Of a stretch of 64,000 nucleotides of DNA, positions 1 to 9,208 are shown one piece after another. The notes beneath the pieces are model-generated. The model saw only the letters and a program-made list of their open reading frames with translations, was not told the DNA's origin and made no database searches. The DNA lies in the NCBI GenBank assembly GCA_938092065.1, contig CALKND010000012.1, forward strand, positions 47,346 to 111,345, in the 5' to 3' direction. The position numbers and the translations under genes are program-made. Source of the DNA: an uncultured Rhodospirillales bacterium. GTDB lineage: Bacteria; Pseudomonadota; Alphaproteobacteria; Rhodospirillales; JABHCV01. Each line of letters begins with the position of its first letter. The stretch's first letter is position 1.

Positions 1-566
1 GGAAGCGGTCCCTCAACACTAGCGAGACGATGGCCATCTGTGGCCACTGCGCGCAACACTCTAGAGCCATTGCGCTCAGCGGCATGGAGGTAGATACCGT
101 TCAAATAATAACGGGTTTCCTCAGTCGATATGGCAAATCGTGTGCGATCAATAAGGCCGCGAATCTCGGACGCGGGTAAAGAAAATGTGTGCACCATTTC
201 ACCGCCAGACATGACCGGGAAATCATCTGTCGGAAGACAGGTTAAAGTAAAGCGGGAGCGCCCAGAGCTAAGCAGCAACTGTCCTTCACCATCACTATCA
301 AATTCTACCTGAGAGCCTTCTGGCAATTTTCGCACAATTTCGTAAAGGGTTTGGGCACGTGCAGTTGTTGCACCCGGTTGACTGACATTTGCGTCACCCT
401 TGTCAACAATATCCAGATCCATATCTGTGGCGTTCAGGCTGAGGCACCCTTCACCTGCATCCAATCTGACATTGGAGAGAATGGGAATTGTATTGCGGCG
501 CTCAACCACGCTTTGCACATGCCCCAAAGACTTCAACAATGCTCCCCGTTCAATAGTAAATTTCAT
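1..566 (-). CDS. dnaN: DNA polymerase III subunit beta (sliding clamp), 3' part missing
   Basis: The reverse strand reads MKFTIERGALLKSLGHVQ from an ATG ending at 566 and stays open to the window edge, giving about 188 N-terminal residues of a protein usually near 370 long. The segments RNTIPILSNV and NATDMDLDI are characteristic of the first clamp domain. The protein is the ring-shaped processivity factor that holds DNA polymerase III on DNA. It lies downstream of dnaA on the same strand with a gap of 232 bases, the common dnaA-dnaN arrangement. The gap contains an eight-C tract (657-664) and a short CTGAGA/TCTCAG inverted repeat near 723-742, but no clear terminator. Truncation is by the window edge, not biological. 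Confidence 0.95.
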   Translation of the reverse strand, partial: MKFTIERGALLKSLGHVQSVVERRNTIPILSNVRLDAGEGCLSLNATDMDLDIVDKGDANVSQPGATTARAQTLYEIVRKLPEGSQVEFDSDGEGQLLLSSGRSRFTLTCLPTDDFPVMSGGEMVHTFSLPASEIRGLIDRTRFAISTEETRYYLNGIYLHAAERNGSRVLRAVATDGHRLASVEGPL

Positions 567-798
567 AATACATCTACGTTCAAGTATGGTTAAAAAAGTA
601 CTCTCGTGCGTGCCGCCAAGGAAGTTGCGTGGGTGACAACACAGAAAGTTAATTCTCCCCCCCCGACAAAGACTCATAGTATTATAGCAAATGGCTTTAA
701 AATCAGAAGACTTTTCGCTACAGCTGAGAAGCTTTTCTCTCAGTTACCCATAGTCTTGAAATAGGACGTTAAAACACAGATAGATGGCAGGGGGCTAT

Positions 799-2211
799 TC
801 AGCCTTCCAGCATACGCCTTAGAAGTTCGACATCTTCAGCGAAGGACGTGTCGCAGTCCCGCAACTCTTCCACCTTTTTTACCGCATGCATGACTGTGGT
901 GTGGTCACGACCCCCAAACTTACGACCAATCTCAGGTAATGATCGTGATGTTAGTTGCTTCGCTAGGTACATAGCGACTTGACGGGGGCGGGCGACAGAA
1001 CGGGCCCGACGGGCAGAGTGCATGTCAGAGACCCTAATATTAAAGTGGGAAGAAACCCGCTTCTGTATATCTTCAATTGTCACTCGCCGGTCATTCGCAC
1101 GAAGAAGGTCATGGAGAACTTCTTGGGCTGTTTCGAGGGTGATATCACGACCAACCAACTGAGAATGAGCAACAACTCGATTCAAAGCTCCTTCAAGTTC
1201 GCGCACATTTGTTGTGATCTTGTGAGCTAGAAATTCCATAATTTTTTGGGGAACTTCAACCTTAAGCTGTTCAGCCTTGGACTCAAGAATTCCCAGACGC
1301 AATTCGTATGTGGTGGCATGAATGTCTGCAACTAGGCCGCAATTTAGGCGTGATTGCAAACGCTCTTCCATGCCTTCTAAGTCTGATGGTGATTTATCTG
1401 CTGAGATAACAATCTGACGGCCCTGGTCGACCAGAGCGTTAAAAGTGTGAAAAAACTCTTCCTGTGTCGCGCCTTTACCACCTATGAACTGAACATCATC
1501 AATCATTAAGACATCTACATTGCGAAACATTTCCTTAAAATCAACTGTGTTATGTTCTTTCAGAGCTCGGATAAAGCGATACATGAACTTTTCAGCCGAC
1601 AAGTATATTACCGTGCGCTTGGGATCCTGTTGAGAGATATGCAATGCCATCGCATGCATCAAATGAGTTTTGCCAAGGCCAACACCACCATACAAGAAAA
1701 GAGGATTGAACGTAACTGAAGGCGCGTCAGCCACGCGTCTTGCCGCTGCATAGGCAAACTCATTCGGCTTGCCAACGACAAAATTATCAAAGGAAAAACG
1801 TACGTCCAATGGTGCGCTGATTTCAGAAGTGCTATTTTCAAATGACCGGCGGCTCTCTGTTGAGGCCATGCTGACGGCAGCGGACGTAGCTGCTTCAGCG
1901 GCGGCTGCAACAGATGTTTTTTTGACCACTTCTTGTGAAGACAGCTCGGGCTGAATCAAAATCTCAACAGAATGTACAGTGGCATCTATGGCATTCCACA
2001 AGATGCCAAGCTTGTCCAGATAATGAGCAACTGCCCAGTCGCGCATGAAACGTGTGGGGACAGAAAGCCGAGCAGCCCCATCAACAACACTGCGAATTGT
2101 CATTGGTTTGATCCAACTTTGGAAGGCAGCCTCACCAATTTCTAATCTTAAATTTTTACAAACCTCTGACCAGTTACTTTCATTGGTCTCCTCAGCTTCT
2201 TCATTTGCCAT
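799..2211 (-). CDS. dnaA: Chromosomal replication initiator protein DnaA
   Basis: A 470-residue DnaA that binds origin boxes and melts DNA to start replication. Domain I is at residues 10-80, followed by an Ala/Ser-rich linker at about 95-125. The AAA+ core has a Walker A motif GGVGLGKT at about 175-182 and a Walker B segment VLMIDDVQF near 235. The C-terminal helix-turn-helix domain contains the signature GGRDHTTVMHAV. Length is normal for the family. It is followed by dnaN on the same strand. The 743 bases upstream hold a long perfect inverted repeat (2262-2337) that would fold in the dnaA leader, but no convincing cluster of DnaA boxes. Confidence 0.98.
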   Translation of the reverse strand: MANEEAEETNESNWSEVCKNLRLEIGEAAFQSWIKPMTIRSVVDGAARLSVPTRFMRDWAVAHYLDKLGILWNAIDATVHSVEILIQPELSSQEVVKKTSVAAAAEAATSAAVSMASTESRRSFENSTSEISAPLDVRFSFDNFVVGKPNEFAYAAARRVADAPSVTFNPLFLYGGVGLGKTHLMHAMALHISQQDPKRTVIYLSAEKFMYRFIRALKEHNTVDFKEMFRNVDVLMIDDVQFIGGKGATQEEFFHTFNALVDQGRQIVISADKSPSDLEGMEERLQSRLNCGLVADIHATTYELRLGILESKAEQLKVEVPQKIMEFLAHKITTNVRELEGALNRVVAHSQLVGRDITLETAQEVLHDLLRANDRRVTIEDIQKRVSSHFNIRVSDMHSARRARSVARPRQVAMYLAKQLTSRSLPEIGRKFGGRDHTTVMHAVKKVEELRDCDTSFAEDVELLRRMLEG

Positions 2212-2261
2212 TTACGATTAATACCTCCACTAACCAACACCCAAAAAAGCTACGATTAAAA

Positions 2262-2337
2262 TAAAATTCATCTGACAAGACGCAAACCTCTTTTTTTACA
2301 ATACTTTTTGTCTATAAGTCTTGTCAGATGAATTTTA
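2262..2337. repeat. Perfect 20-base inverted repeat in the dnaA leader
   Basis: The arm at 2262-2281 (TAAAATTCATCTGACAAGAC) is exactly the reverse complement of 2318-2337, with a 36-base loop. It begins about 50 bases upstream of the dnaA start codon. In a dnaA transcript the hairpin would be followed by TTTTATTTTAA, so it could act as an attenuator or an RNA-stability element. It may instead be an operator for a large dimer or a footprint of a small repeat element. No second copy was noticed in the window. Confidence 0.75.
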
Positions 2338-2888
2338 AAAATCGTCAACTGGCTAAACTTATCTGAACATTTAAAAGCTCACCTTTTTTACCACTCGTAA
2401 AGTTCACTCTCTGCTTTAGAAGTCCCAATAGAACCACTGGTAACTTAAATTAAAATATATGATTGGCAGGAACCTATTAGTTTTGAATTTCTATTTAGCC
2501 ACAACTAATTCTACAGAACAGGAAACTAGAACTTCTTGTATTGTTTGAATATTGTTGCCATGATTTTCAAAAAGAAATTGAGTCCCCCATACTCTTTCAA
2601 CTATACTGTGCAGCCTGTGCCAAATAATACTTTATTAATTCGAGTTTTTATTTAGCGAGAAGATGTCCCCCTGTAGATTATTCATTAGTTACCTAAACTA
2701 TATTAGGCAAGTGCCCATTGTTATTTTGGGTGCTTGCAGGCCCCCCCCTAAACACGGCATAATCTTAAAAACAAATTACAGAGAGATTTCTTTTGTTGCA
2801 ACGTGATCTTATGGAGAACGTCTAAAATAATTTCCTTGACAGAAACATTGTCTTCGAGTCCTGAGTCACTCAATACTCGTTAAGCTTT

Positions 2889-2919
2889 AAAAAAAGGCCG
2901 CACCTTTAGGGAGCGACCT
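2889..2919 (-). terminator. Rho-independent terminator of rpsT
   Basis: On the minus strand AGGTCGC pairs with GCGGCCT (one G-T pair) around an 11-base loop. A run of seven T follows at once. It lies 36 bases after the rpsT stop codon and should end the S20 transcript before the dnaA leader. Confidence 0.85.
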
Positions 2920-2954
2920 CATAGTTCTTTTTAATCTTACCGGATACAGTTTTA

Positions 2955-3221
2955 TCAAGCAGCCATTTTTTTTACACTGGCAGACAATCGAGAAATTTTC
3001 CTAGACATAGTATTCTTGTGAAAAATTCCTTTCTGAGCTCCTCGTGCCATTATAGGCTGCGCCGCTTGCAGTGCAGCTTTAGCAGCAGCCTGATTGCCAC
3101 TTTTTATCGCCTCTTCAACTTTGCGAACGAATGTACGTATTCGAGTGCGGCGGATGCTGTTGGCTATTGTACGACGTTCAACTTGGCGGATCCGTTTCTT
3201 TGCCTGTGCATGATTAGCCAT
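2955..3221 (-). CDS. rpsT: 30S ribosomal protein S20
   Basis: This 88-residue, very basic protein opens [13 protein letters not shown] and contains [10 protein letters not shown], both hallmarks of S20, which binds 16S rRNA early in assembly of the small subunit. The length is exactly typical. It has its own promoter (3270-3298) and terminator (2889-2919), so it is a one-gene transcription unit between fpg and dnaA, the common alphaproteobacterial position. Confidence 0.97.
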   Translation of the reverse strand: MANHAQAKKRIRQVERRTIANSIRRTRIRTFVRKVEEAIKSGNQAAAKAALQAAQPIMARGAQKGIFHKNTMSRKISRLSASVKKMAA

Positions 3222-3692
3222 GGTTTAATGTTCCGTAAGTAATAACTATTTAAAGCAAGCCAAGGCAGGCTTATATAACTCGCTGAGCGCTCCGTCAAGC
3301 TCGGATTTCTGCTTAGTCTATGCCTTTAGGCAAGACATGGTTTACCTATTCCTAGAAGTGAACTGGAGCTTGGCTGCAATAATCACCCTACCTCATTTGT
3401 TTTTTCGTTAATAAAGTTGTCCATAACAGTGAACTTACAAAATGGGAACCTTCAGTCAAGGTCACACCATGAGAACAATTTGTTAGTTTTAATGCTCATC
3501 GTCACTCTAGGCTGCTATAACTTTTACAATGGGTTCAATAACTCTTGAGCAAATTTGTCTTTAGGAGATTTAATATCTTTGGACGATTGAGCGTTATCAA
3601 ACCAACACGGCATTTAGTGTCAACAATGTTATTTTCATACGCCACAAGTCTAAACGCCAAACTCCATATACATCTTGTTTGGTTGATATACG
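3222..3692. other. Non-coding gap between rpsT and the fpg-linked gene
   Basis: Apart from the rpsT promoter in its first 80 bases, this 471-base stretch shows no open frame with a credible product, no RNA gene and no clear terminator. In many relatives an enoyl-CoA hydratase gene sits between rpsT and fpg. It is absent here and I see no remnant of it. Confidence 0.5.
3270..3298 (-). promoter_or_regulatory. Sigma-70 type promoter of rpsT
   Basis: On the minus strand TTGACG (3293-3298) is separated by exactly 17 bases from TATAAG (3270-3275). The rpsT start codon is 49 bases further on. The spacer contains the palindrome GAGCGCTC. The hexamers and spacing are seen directly; activity is inferred. 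Confidence 0.75.
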
Positions 3693-4082
3693 CTATTGAG
3701 CAGGTGATAGCATAAAAAGTACATTTAATGTCTTTCCTACTGGTGAGGCTGGAAATTCAATTTTTAGGACCTCATACTCACGCACGAAGTGCCCCGGACT
3801 GATTTCGAGCCAGCCAAGTTGAGGAAGGGTTTCACTGTAAAACTGGATGACCCGTTGACGGGTCACCATTCCCGTGCTCAGAGCCTCAACAATACGCCCA
3901 GATGAGCTGTCAAAAACCATAGTCCCACCCTCAGCCTCATTAAGGCCCTCCATCAAAGGAAGGTCATCAATCGCACTAAAAAAGGATCCTTGAGCTGTCG
4001 CGTCAACCATCAATAACAGTCCAGTCAGCACCAAGCTTGTAGATTTCAAAAATATTTGAGTCAATTTCATAAATCTCGGCAT
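3693..4082 (-). CDS. Small exported protein of unknown function, downstream of fpg
   Basis: I do not recognise the family. The likely protein starts MPRFMKLTQIF (ATG ending at 4082; an alternative Met ends at 4070) and has about 129 residues. A hydrophobic segment, STSLVLTGLLLMVDATAQG, looks like a signal peptide ending near residue 30, so the mature part of about 100 residues is probably periplasmic. The pattern VTRQRVIQFYSETLPQLGW resembles small alphaproteobacterial exported proteins found beside mutM. A longer frame reaching to 4262 would overlap fpg almost entirely and is rejected. The start lies 4 bases after the fpg stop, so the two are probably co-transcribed and translationally linked. 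Confidence 0.65.
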   Translation of the reverse strand: MPRFMKLTQIFLKSTSLVLTGLLLMVDATAQGSFFSAIDDLPLMEGLNEAEGGTMVFDSSSGRIVEALSTGMVTRQRVIQFYSETLPQLGWLEISPGHFVREYEVLKIEFPASPVGKTLNVLFMLSPAQ

Positions 4083-4086
4083 AGCA

Positions 4087-4929
4087 CTATCTTTGTTGCT
4101 TCGTACAATAGAAAGTAGAGCGACCTGATTGCTGAATACGACGAACACCCCCAGTTTTAGAAATGTTACAGTTGCAGCCCGGACAAGCTTCCCCTTCACG
4201 GCCATAAACACCAAAGGAATGCTGAAAATAACCAAGCTCTCCACTGGGCTGTCGATGATCACTGATTGAGGAACCGCCGGCTGAGATGGCCTGATTTAAA
4301 ACATCAACAATAGCATTGTATAATTTACTTGCCCGCAAACCAATTACACTTGCTGCCTTACGTTTAGGTGAAATTCCAGCGCGAAAAAGTACCTCAGATA
4401 CATAGATGTTACCAAGGCCTGCAATCACACTTTGGTCAAGAAGTGCTGTCTTAATGGGGGCCTGTCGATCTTTCAGAGCTTGTGCCAATACCTTAGCATC
4501 AAAATTATCACTGAGGGGTTCCGGACCAATGGAGTTCAACATGGGATGGTTAATAAGGGCGCCCGCATCGGCTATGTCCATAAATCCAAAGCGACGTGGA
4601 TCGTTATAACGTACTTCTGCGCCCTGATCAGTTCTAAATATGACATGGTCATGCTTCTCTAAAGCAGGGGGGGCTTTTTTAAAAATACGAAAACGCCCAG
4701 ACATTCCTAGGTGGGAAATCAGTGTCGCCCCGTCATCAAGTCCGATAAGTAGAAATTTAGCACGCCGCTTGACGTGAGAGACAACACGCCCTGTCAGGCG
4801 TTGACCAAGACGATTAGGCAGAGGGAAGCGCAGATCTGGCCTGAGCGCCTCAGCCTGAACAATACGCCTGCCCTCCAGTACTGGGGCCAAGCCTCGCTTT
4901 ACTGTTTCAACTTCTGGAAGTTCAGGCAT
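4087..4929 (-). CDS. mutM: Formamidopyrimidine-DNA glycosylase / AP lyase
   Basis: A 280-residue Fpg/MutM, which removes 8-oxoguanine and formamidopyrimidines from oxidised DNA and cleaves the abasic site. The N-terminus MPELPEVETV contains the catalytic Pro1 (after Met removal) and Glu2. QSVIAGLGNIYVSEVLF is the helix-two-turn-helix. The C-terminal zinc finger is CPGCNC...FYCTKQQR, apparently with its last cysteine pair shortened: I see CPGC and only one clear Cys in the second half (YCTKQQR, where YCPxCQ is usual), so one zinc ligand may be missing. It is divergent from ubiE and leads a two-gene unit with the small exported protein. Confidence 0.95.
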   Translation of the reverse strand: MPELPEVETVKRGLAPVLEGRRIVQAEALRPDLRFPLPNRLGQRLTGRVVSHVKRRAKFLLIGLDDGATLISHLGMSGRFRIFKKAPPALEKHDHVIFRTDQGAEVRYNDPRRFGFMDIADAGALINHPMLNSIGPEPLSDNFDAKVLAQALKDRQAPIKTALLDQSVIAGLGNIYVSEVLFRAGISPKRKAASVIGLRASKLYNAIVDVLNQAISAGGSSISDHRQPSGELGYFQHSFGVYGREGEACPGCNCNISKTGGVRRIQQSGRSTFYCTKQQR

Positions 4930-5124
4930 CTTTTTTATTTTTCATACATTTCAATTCGATGCCAAACTAGATCGGATCATGCCAAGATGCACCATTTTAC
5001 AAATTATGTTCCTAGTGGCTCAGATAATCCAGACTAAACAATTACAAGAGGGCAGTCTCAAGCTACTCTAATTATGGTTAGGACCGCTCTAGCGCCTTTC
5101 TTCCCCTTGGGCTATGGTGTAATA

Positions 5125-5898
5125 ATGGGAAGTAAGATTAACAAAACATCACACTCGTCAAAAGCAAAGACAACTCATTTTGGCTTTTCAACTGTTAATG
5201 CAATCGATAAGGCAACAATGGTTAAGGGCGTATTTGATAATGTAGCCTCGCAATATGACCTAATGAATGATCTGATGAGCCTGGGTATCCACAGACTATG
5301 GAAATCTGCCTTTATTGATTTCCTTGACCCGCATCCTCAAATGAAACTAATTGATGTGGGTGGTGGCACAGGGGACATAGCCTTCAAATTTCTTAATTCT
5401 GGCGGCGGTCATGTCACAGTATGTGACATCAATCAAGAGATGCTCAATATTGGCGAGGACCGCGCTATTAACAAGGGTCTAATTACAGGCATTGACTGGA
5501 TTAACGGAGATGCAGAGAAATTGCCCATGCTTGGAAATACCTTTGATGCCTACACTACGGCATTTTGCATCCGAAACGTTACCAATATAGAAAATGCTTT
5601 GAGCGAAGCTCACAGGGTCCTTAAACCAGGTGGTCATTTTTTGTGTCTCGAATTCTCGCAGGTTGTTATACCAATTCTAAAAAAAATCTATGACTCTTAT
5701 TCCCTCAATGTCTTACCTTTGCTTGGCAAAATAGTTGCCGGTGATGAAGATTCATACCGTTATTTAGTAGAAAGCATTCGCCGCTTTCCAGACCAAGGTA
5801 AGCTCACCACCATGATTACTGATGCTGGACTAAAACAGGCCAAATACCAAAACCTTAGTGGTGGTATCGCGACCATTCATTCCGCTTGGCGGATTTGA
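5125..5898 (+). CDS. ubiE: Ubiquinone biosynthesis C-methyltransferase UbiE
   Basis: This SAM-dependent enzyme methylates the benzoquinol ring on the route to ubiquinone. The chosen start gives MGSKINKTSHS and 257 residues; the frame is open upstream to an ATG at 5074, but those 17 residues look non-conserved. The SAM site is LIDVGGGTGDIAFKF. UbiE signatures YDLMNDLMSLGIHRLWK and NALSEAHRVLKPGG are present, and the C-terminal GGIATIHSAWRI is the usual ending. It is followed after 9 bases by ubiB, so the two form a ubiquinone operon, divergent from fpg. Confidence 0.95.
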   Translation: MGSKINKTSHSSKAKTTHFGFSTVNAIDKATMVKGVFDNVASQYDLMNDLMSLGIHRLWKSAFIDFLDPHPQMKLIDVGGGTGDIAFKFLNSGGGHVTVCDINQEMLNIGEDRAINKGLITGIDWINGDAEKLPMLGNTFDAYTTAFCIRNVTNIENALSEAHRVLKPGGHFLCLEFSQVVIPILKKIYDSYSLNVLPLLGKIVAGDEDSYRYLVESIRRFPDQGKLTTMITDAGLKQAKYQNLSGGIATIHSAWRI

Positions 5899-5907
5899 GG
5901 TCTTAAA

Positions 5908-7443
5908 ATGGGTCACGCCGTTAGAAATATTGGCCGATTATTTAATATTGCACGGATTCTGGCCCGCCATGATGCCTTAATGCTGCTTGAGCACCTTGAG
6001 GTTGGCGGACCTGCTGTTATGTTAGCACGGCTATTTTCTCGCAAGTGCAAAGGACGGCCAGGCCAACGTCTAGCAGCAGCCCTACAAGAAACCGGTCCCA
6101 GTTTCATCAAACTCGGCCAGGCCTTGTCGACCCGCTCCGACTTGTTAGGCGAGGAGTTTTCAACCGATCTTTCCCAGTTACAAGATAGCTTGGCACCATT
6201 CCCCGCCGCACAAGCCCGAGCGACGATAGAAGCGGAATTCTCAAAAAAAATTGAAGAGCTATTTACTAAGTTTGAAGATGTTCCTGTCGCTGCTGCTTCT
6301 ATTGCTCAGGTCCATTTTGCGGTTACTCGAGACGGCCGTGAAGTCGCAGTTAAAGTTCTAAGGCCAAATATCGAGATCGCCTTTCAACGAGATATTGATT
6401 TGTTCTTATGGATCGCCAAGTTAGTCGAATCAGCCAAACCCGAATATCGACGCTTGCGCCCAGTTGAGACGATTCATACCCTAGCTGAATCCATTAAACT
6501 TGAAATGGATTTACGATTTGAGGCAGCAGCCGCTGCTGAACTTAGCGAGAACATGAAGGACGTAGAGGGATTTAATGTTCCCACTATCAACTGGCAACTA
6601 ACTGGACAGCGGGTGCTGACTAGCGAACGGGTGCACGGTATTCCTGTTGATGACATAACAGCTTTACGGGCTGCGGGACATAACACTAGTGACTTACTTG
6701 AAAAATCTGCCCGTGCATTCTTTATTCAAGTATTCCACTATGGATTTTTTCATGCGGACATGCACCCAGGAAACATGTTTGTTCGTTCCGATGGCGACCT
6801 CGCAGCCGTTGATTTTGGCATAATGGGACGACTAGATAAAAAAACGCGACGCCACTTGGGTGAACTGCTGATGGCCTTTTTAACCCGTGACTATCGCCGG
6901 GCAGCAGAAGTTCATTTTGAAGCAGGCTGGATCCCCCAAGAGCAATCTGTGGACACCTTCACCCAAGCCTGTCGCGCCATAGCAGAACCAATTCTCGATT
7001 TGCCACAAAATGAAATCTCTATTGCCAGACTGTTAGGACTACTTTTCTCTATAAGCAATACCTTCAATATGGAAACTCAGCCACAATTACTTTTATTGCA
7101 AAAAACTATGCTAACGGCAGAGGGTACTGGGCGGAAACTCAACCCAGAAGCAAACATGTGGATGATGTCCAAACCCTTGATTGAAGATTGGATGATCCAC
7201 AATCTTGGTCCAGAAGCCCGCATAATCGAAGGAGCCCGCGACATCGCCCAGGCCGTTCACCGCCTGCCTAGGCTACTTAAAAATTTAGACAAGGGTGCTG
7301 AAGAGCTCGAAAAAAGATATTTTAGCCTTCATCAAGATACTAATCGCGCTATAAAACAAGAAAGTCGTTTTGATTTTGTTTTTTTCTTGTTTATCATAGC
7401 AGGTATGATCTTTGGCAGTTGGCTAACCACATTCCTCTCCTAA
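5908..7443 (+). CDS. ubiB: Ubiquinone biosynthesis ATPase/kinase-like protein UbiB
   Basis: A 511-residue ABC1/ADCK-family protein needed for aerobic ubiquinone synthesis. Diagnostic elements are the KxGQ motif in FIKLGQALSTRSD, the Ala-rich nucleotide loop in PVAAASIAQVHFA, the catalytic loop HADMHPGNMFV and the metal-binding DFG in AVDFGIMGRL. The C-terminus (about 487-510) is a hydrophobic anchor, FFLFIIAGMIFGSWLTTFL, placing it at the inner membrane. It lies 9 bases after ubiE and is followed by coaBC after a 91-base gap. Confidence 0.95.
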   Translation: MGHAVRNIGRLFNIARILARHDALMLLEHLEVGGPAVMLARLFSRKCKGRPGQRLAAALQETGPSFIKLGQALSTRSDLLGEEFSTDLSQLQDSLAPFPAAQARATIEAEFSKKIEELFTKFEDVPVAAASIAQVHFAVTRDGREVAVKVLRPNIEIAFQRDIDLFLWIAKLVESAKPEYRRLRPVETIHTLAESIKLEMDLRFEAAAAAELSENMKDVEGFNVPTINWQLTGQRVLTSERVHGIPVDDITALRAAGHNTSDLLEKSARAFFIQVFHYGFFHADMHPGNMFVRSDGDLAAVDFGIMGRLDKKTRRHLGELLMAFLTRDYRRAAEVHFEAGWIPQEQSVDTFTQACRAIAEPILDLPQNEISIARLLGLLFSISNTFNMETQPQLLLLQKTMLTAEGTGRKLNPEANMWMMSKPLIEDWMIHNLGPEARIIEGARDIAQAVHRLPRLLKNLDKGAEELEKRYFSLHQDTNRAIKQESRFDFVFFLFIIAGMIFGSWLTTFLS

Positions 7444-7534
7444 AAATAAGTGCTCTACCCTTGCCAGTGGGCTCCGACGCCCGTAGGTTAATCACATCAA
7501 AATTTCGTTAAATGTTTTCAAGGTTTATTCGATA

Positions 7535-8740
7535 GTGGAAAAGCGTATTTTACTTATTGTTTCGGGAGGCATTGCAGCAGTTAAGTGTCCAGATTTAATT
7601 CACCGCTTAAGTGCTAGGAATATTGCTACGCGCTGCATCCTTACATCCAGCGGAGCTGAATTTGTAACCCCCCTATCTCTCGCTACCTTCAGCGGAGACA
7701 AAGTTTATGACGAGCTATTTTGCCTGACCGATGAAAGCCAGATGGGCCATATTGAGCTTTCACGAAGAGCTGATCTAATCCTCATCGTCCCAGCCACAGC
7801 ACACATACTAGCCCGCATGGCATCCGGTCTAGCAGACGATCTCGCGACCACAGTCTTGCTCGCCACAGATAAACCTGTGATGGTTGCACCAGCCATGAAT
7901 GTCCAAATGTGGGAGCATGCAGCAACAGCTCATAATCTTGAAATTCTTAAACAACGGGGCATCATGGTCATTGGCCCTGAAGAAGGTGAAATGGCCTGCG
8001 GCGAATACGGCTTCGGTCGCATGAGCGAGCCCGAAGATATTGTTAATGCAATCGAAAAATATTTTTCCCAGGGTAATCGTCTGCGTAATAAGCGAGCCTT
8101 GGTAACTAGCGGTCCCACAATAGAAGCTATTGATCCTGCTCGTTGTATAGCTAGTAGGTCATCAGGTAAGCAAGGGCACGCCATTGCTAATGCCTTAGCC
8201 CATCTTGGGGCCAAGACAACACTGGTTTCTGGCCCCAGCAATGAACCGGACCCCTCTGGCGTCTCAGTCGTACACGTCCAAAGTGCACGCGATATGCTGG
8301 TAGCTTGTAAAGATTCGTTGCCTACGGATATAGTAGTTTGTGCTGCGGCTGTTTCTGACTGGCGGACAAAAAAAGAGTCCCAATCAAAATTAAAGAAAAA
8401 CGGAGTGGACCAAAAAGTCCTGGAGCTAATCCTTAACCCCGATATCCTTGCAACTTTGTCAAAGCTCTCAAAAGAGCGTCCTTCTTTAGTAGTGGGTTTT
8501 GCTGCCGAAACAGAAGATGTGATTGCTTACGCCACAAAAAAAAGAATGACAAAAGGGTGTGACTGGATCGTTGCAAACGATATATCGACTAAAACTAACA
8601 CCTTTGGGGGTGAAAACAACACCGTCAATTTAATCACGTCCGATGGGGTTGAAAACTGGCCAAAAATGACAAAAACTCAGGTGGCAGAAAAACTTGCCTT
8701 GCGTATTGCTGATGCCCTTGATCAATCGGCCAAAGGATAA
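7535..8740 (+). CDS. coaBC: Bifunctional phosphopantothenoylcysteine decarboxylase / synthetase
   Basis: A 401-residue fusion that makes two consecutive steps of coenzyme A synthesis. The N-terminal CoaC flavoprotein half (1-190) has the flavin loop SGGIAAVK, the catalytic His in GHIELSRRAD, PAMNVQMW and the substrate-clamp Cys in MACGEYGFGRM. The C-terminal CoaB half begins at TSGPTIEAIDPARC and carries SSGKQG and the KLKKNG lysines for CTP-dependent ligation. The start is a GTG. It is followed by dut after 3 bases, a conserved alphaproteobacterial pair. Confidence 0.95.
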   Translation: MEKRILLIVSGGIAAVKCPDLIHRLSARNIATRCILTSSGAEFVTPLSLATFSGDKVYDELFCLTDESQMGHIELSRRADLILIVPATAHILARMASGLADDLATTVLLATDKPVMVAPAMNVQMWEHAATAHNLEILKQRGIMVIGPEEGEMACGEYGFGRMSEPEDIVNAIEKYFSQGNRLRNKRALVTSGPTIEAIDPARCIASRSSGKQGHAIANALAHLGAKTTLVSGPSNEPDPSGVSVVHVQSARDMLVACKDSLPTDIVVCAAAVSDWRTKKESQSKLKKNGVDQKVLELILNPDILATLSKLSKERPSLVVGFAAETEDVIAYATKKRMTKGCDWIVANDISTKTNTFGGENNTVNLITSDGVENWPKMTKTQVAEKLALRIADALDQSAKG

Positions 8741-8743
8741 ACT

Positions 8744-9193
8744 ATGAGTGCCCTCCGTATTCAAGTGAAGCGATTACGTAACAGTGATGGCCTTGATCTT
8801 CCGGCCTATGCCACGCCTTCCAGTGCCGGAATGGATTTACTCGCCGCCACAGACGGACCCTTGTCAATTGGTCCGGGTGAACGTGCCATAGTGGCAACCG
8901 GCATTGCTATTGCCTTACCCCCAAGTTACGAAGCTCAAATCAGGCCACGCTCAGGTCTTGCCCTTAAGCATGGCGTTACCGTGCTAAATGCAATAGGCAC
9001 CATTGATGCTGACTACCGGGGTGAGATTGGAGTTATTCTAATTAATCATGGGGGAAAAAAATTTATTATTGAACGCGGCATGCGTATTGCACAGATAGTC
9101 TTTGCAAAACTCCACTCAGCCGACTGGGAAGAAGTCGCACAACTGCCAGAAAGCACTCGCGCCGAAGGTGGCTTTGGGTCAACGGGATTATAG
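8744..9193 (+). CDS. dut: Deoxyuridine 5'-triphosphate nucleotidohydrolase (dUTPase)
   Basis: A 149-residue trimeric dUTPase that hydrolyses dUTP to dUMP and keeps uracil out of DNA. All five family motifs are visible: [43 protein letters not shown] and the Phe-containing P-loop-like tail GGFGSTGL. It is in a tight run coaBC-dut-rrf2, separated from coaBC by 3 bases and from the next gene by 15. Confidence 0.97.
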   Translation: MSALRIQVKRLRNSDGLDLPAYATPSSAGMDLLAATDGPLSIGPGERAIVATGIAIALPPSYEAQIRPRSGLALKHGVTVLNAIGTIDADYRGEIGVILINHGGKKFIIERGMRIAQIVFAKLHSADWEEVAQLPESTRAEGGFGSTGL

Positions 9194-9208
9194 AAGGGGG
9201 GGCTTAAA

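Larger units (their letters stand above)
2212..2954. other. Non-coding region between dnaA and rpsT
   Basis: These 743 AT-rich bases have no credible gene on either strand. They hold the dnaA leader with its 20-base inverted repeat, the rpsT terminator at 2889-2919, and an eight-C tract at 2751-2758. I looked for DnaA boxes (TTATCCACA and close variants) and found only weak matches such as TTATCTGAA near 2360, so an origin is not supported here. The dnaA promoter could not be fixed with confidence. Confidence 0.6.

Noticed and set aside
2212..2954. Replication origin beside dnaA
   Set aside because: The region is AT-rich and next to dnaA, but I found no cluster of DnaA boxes, only weak single matches. 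Alphaproteobacterial origins are often elsewhere.
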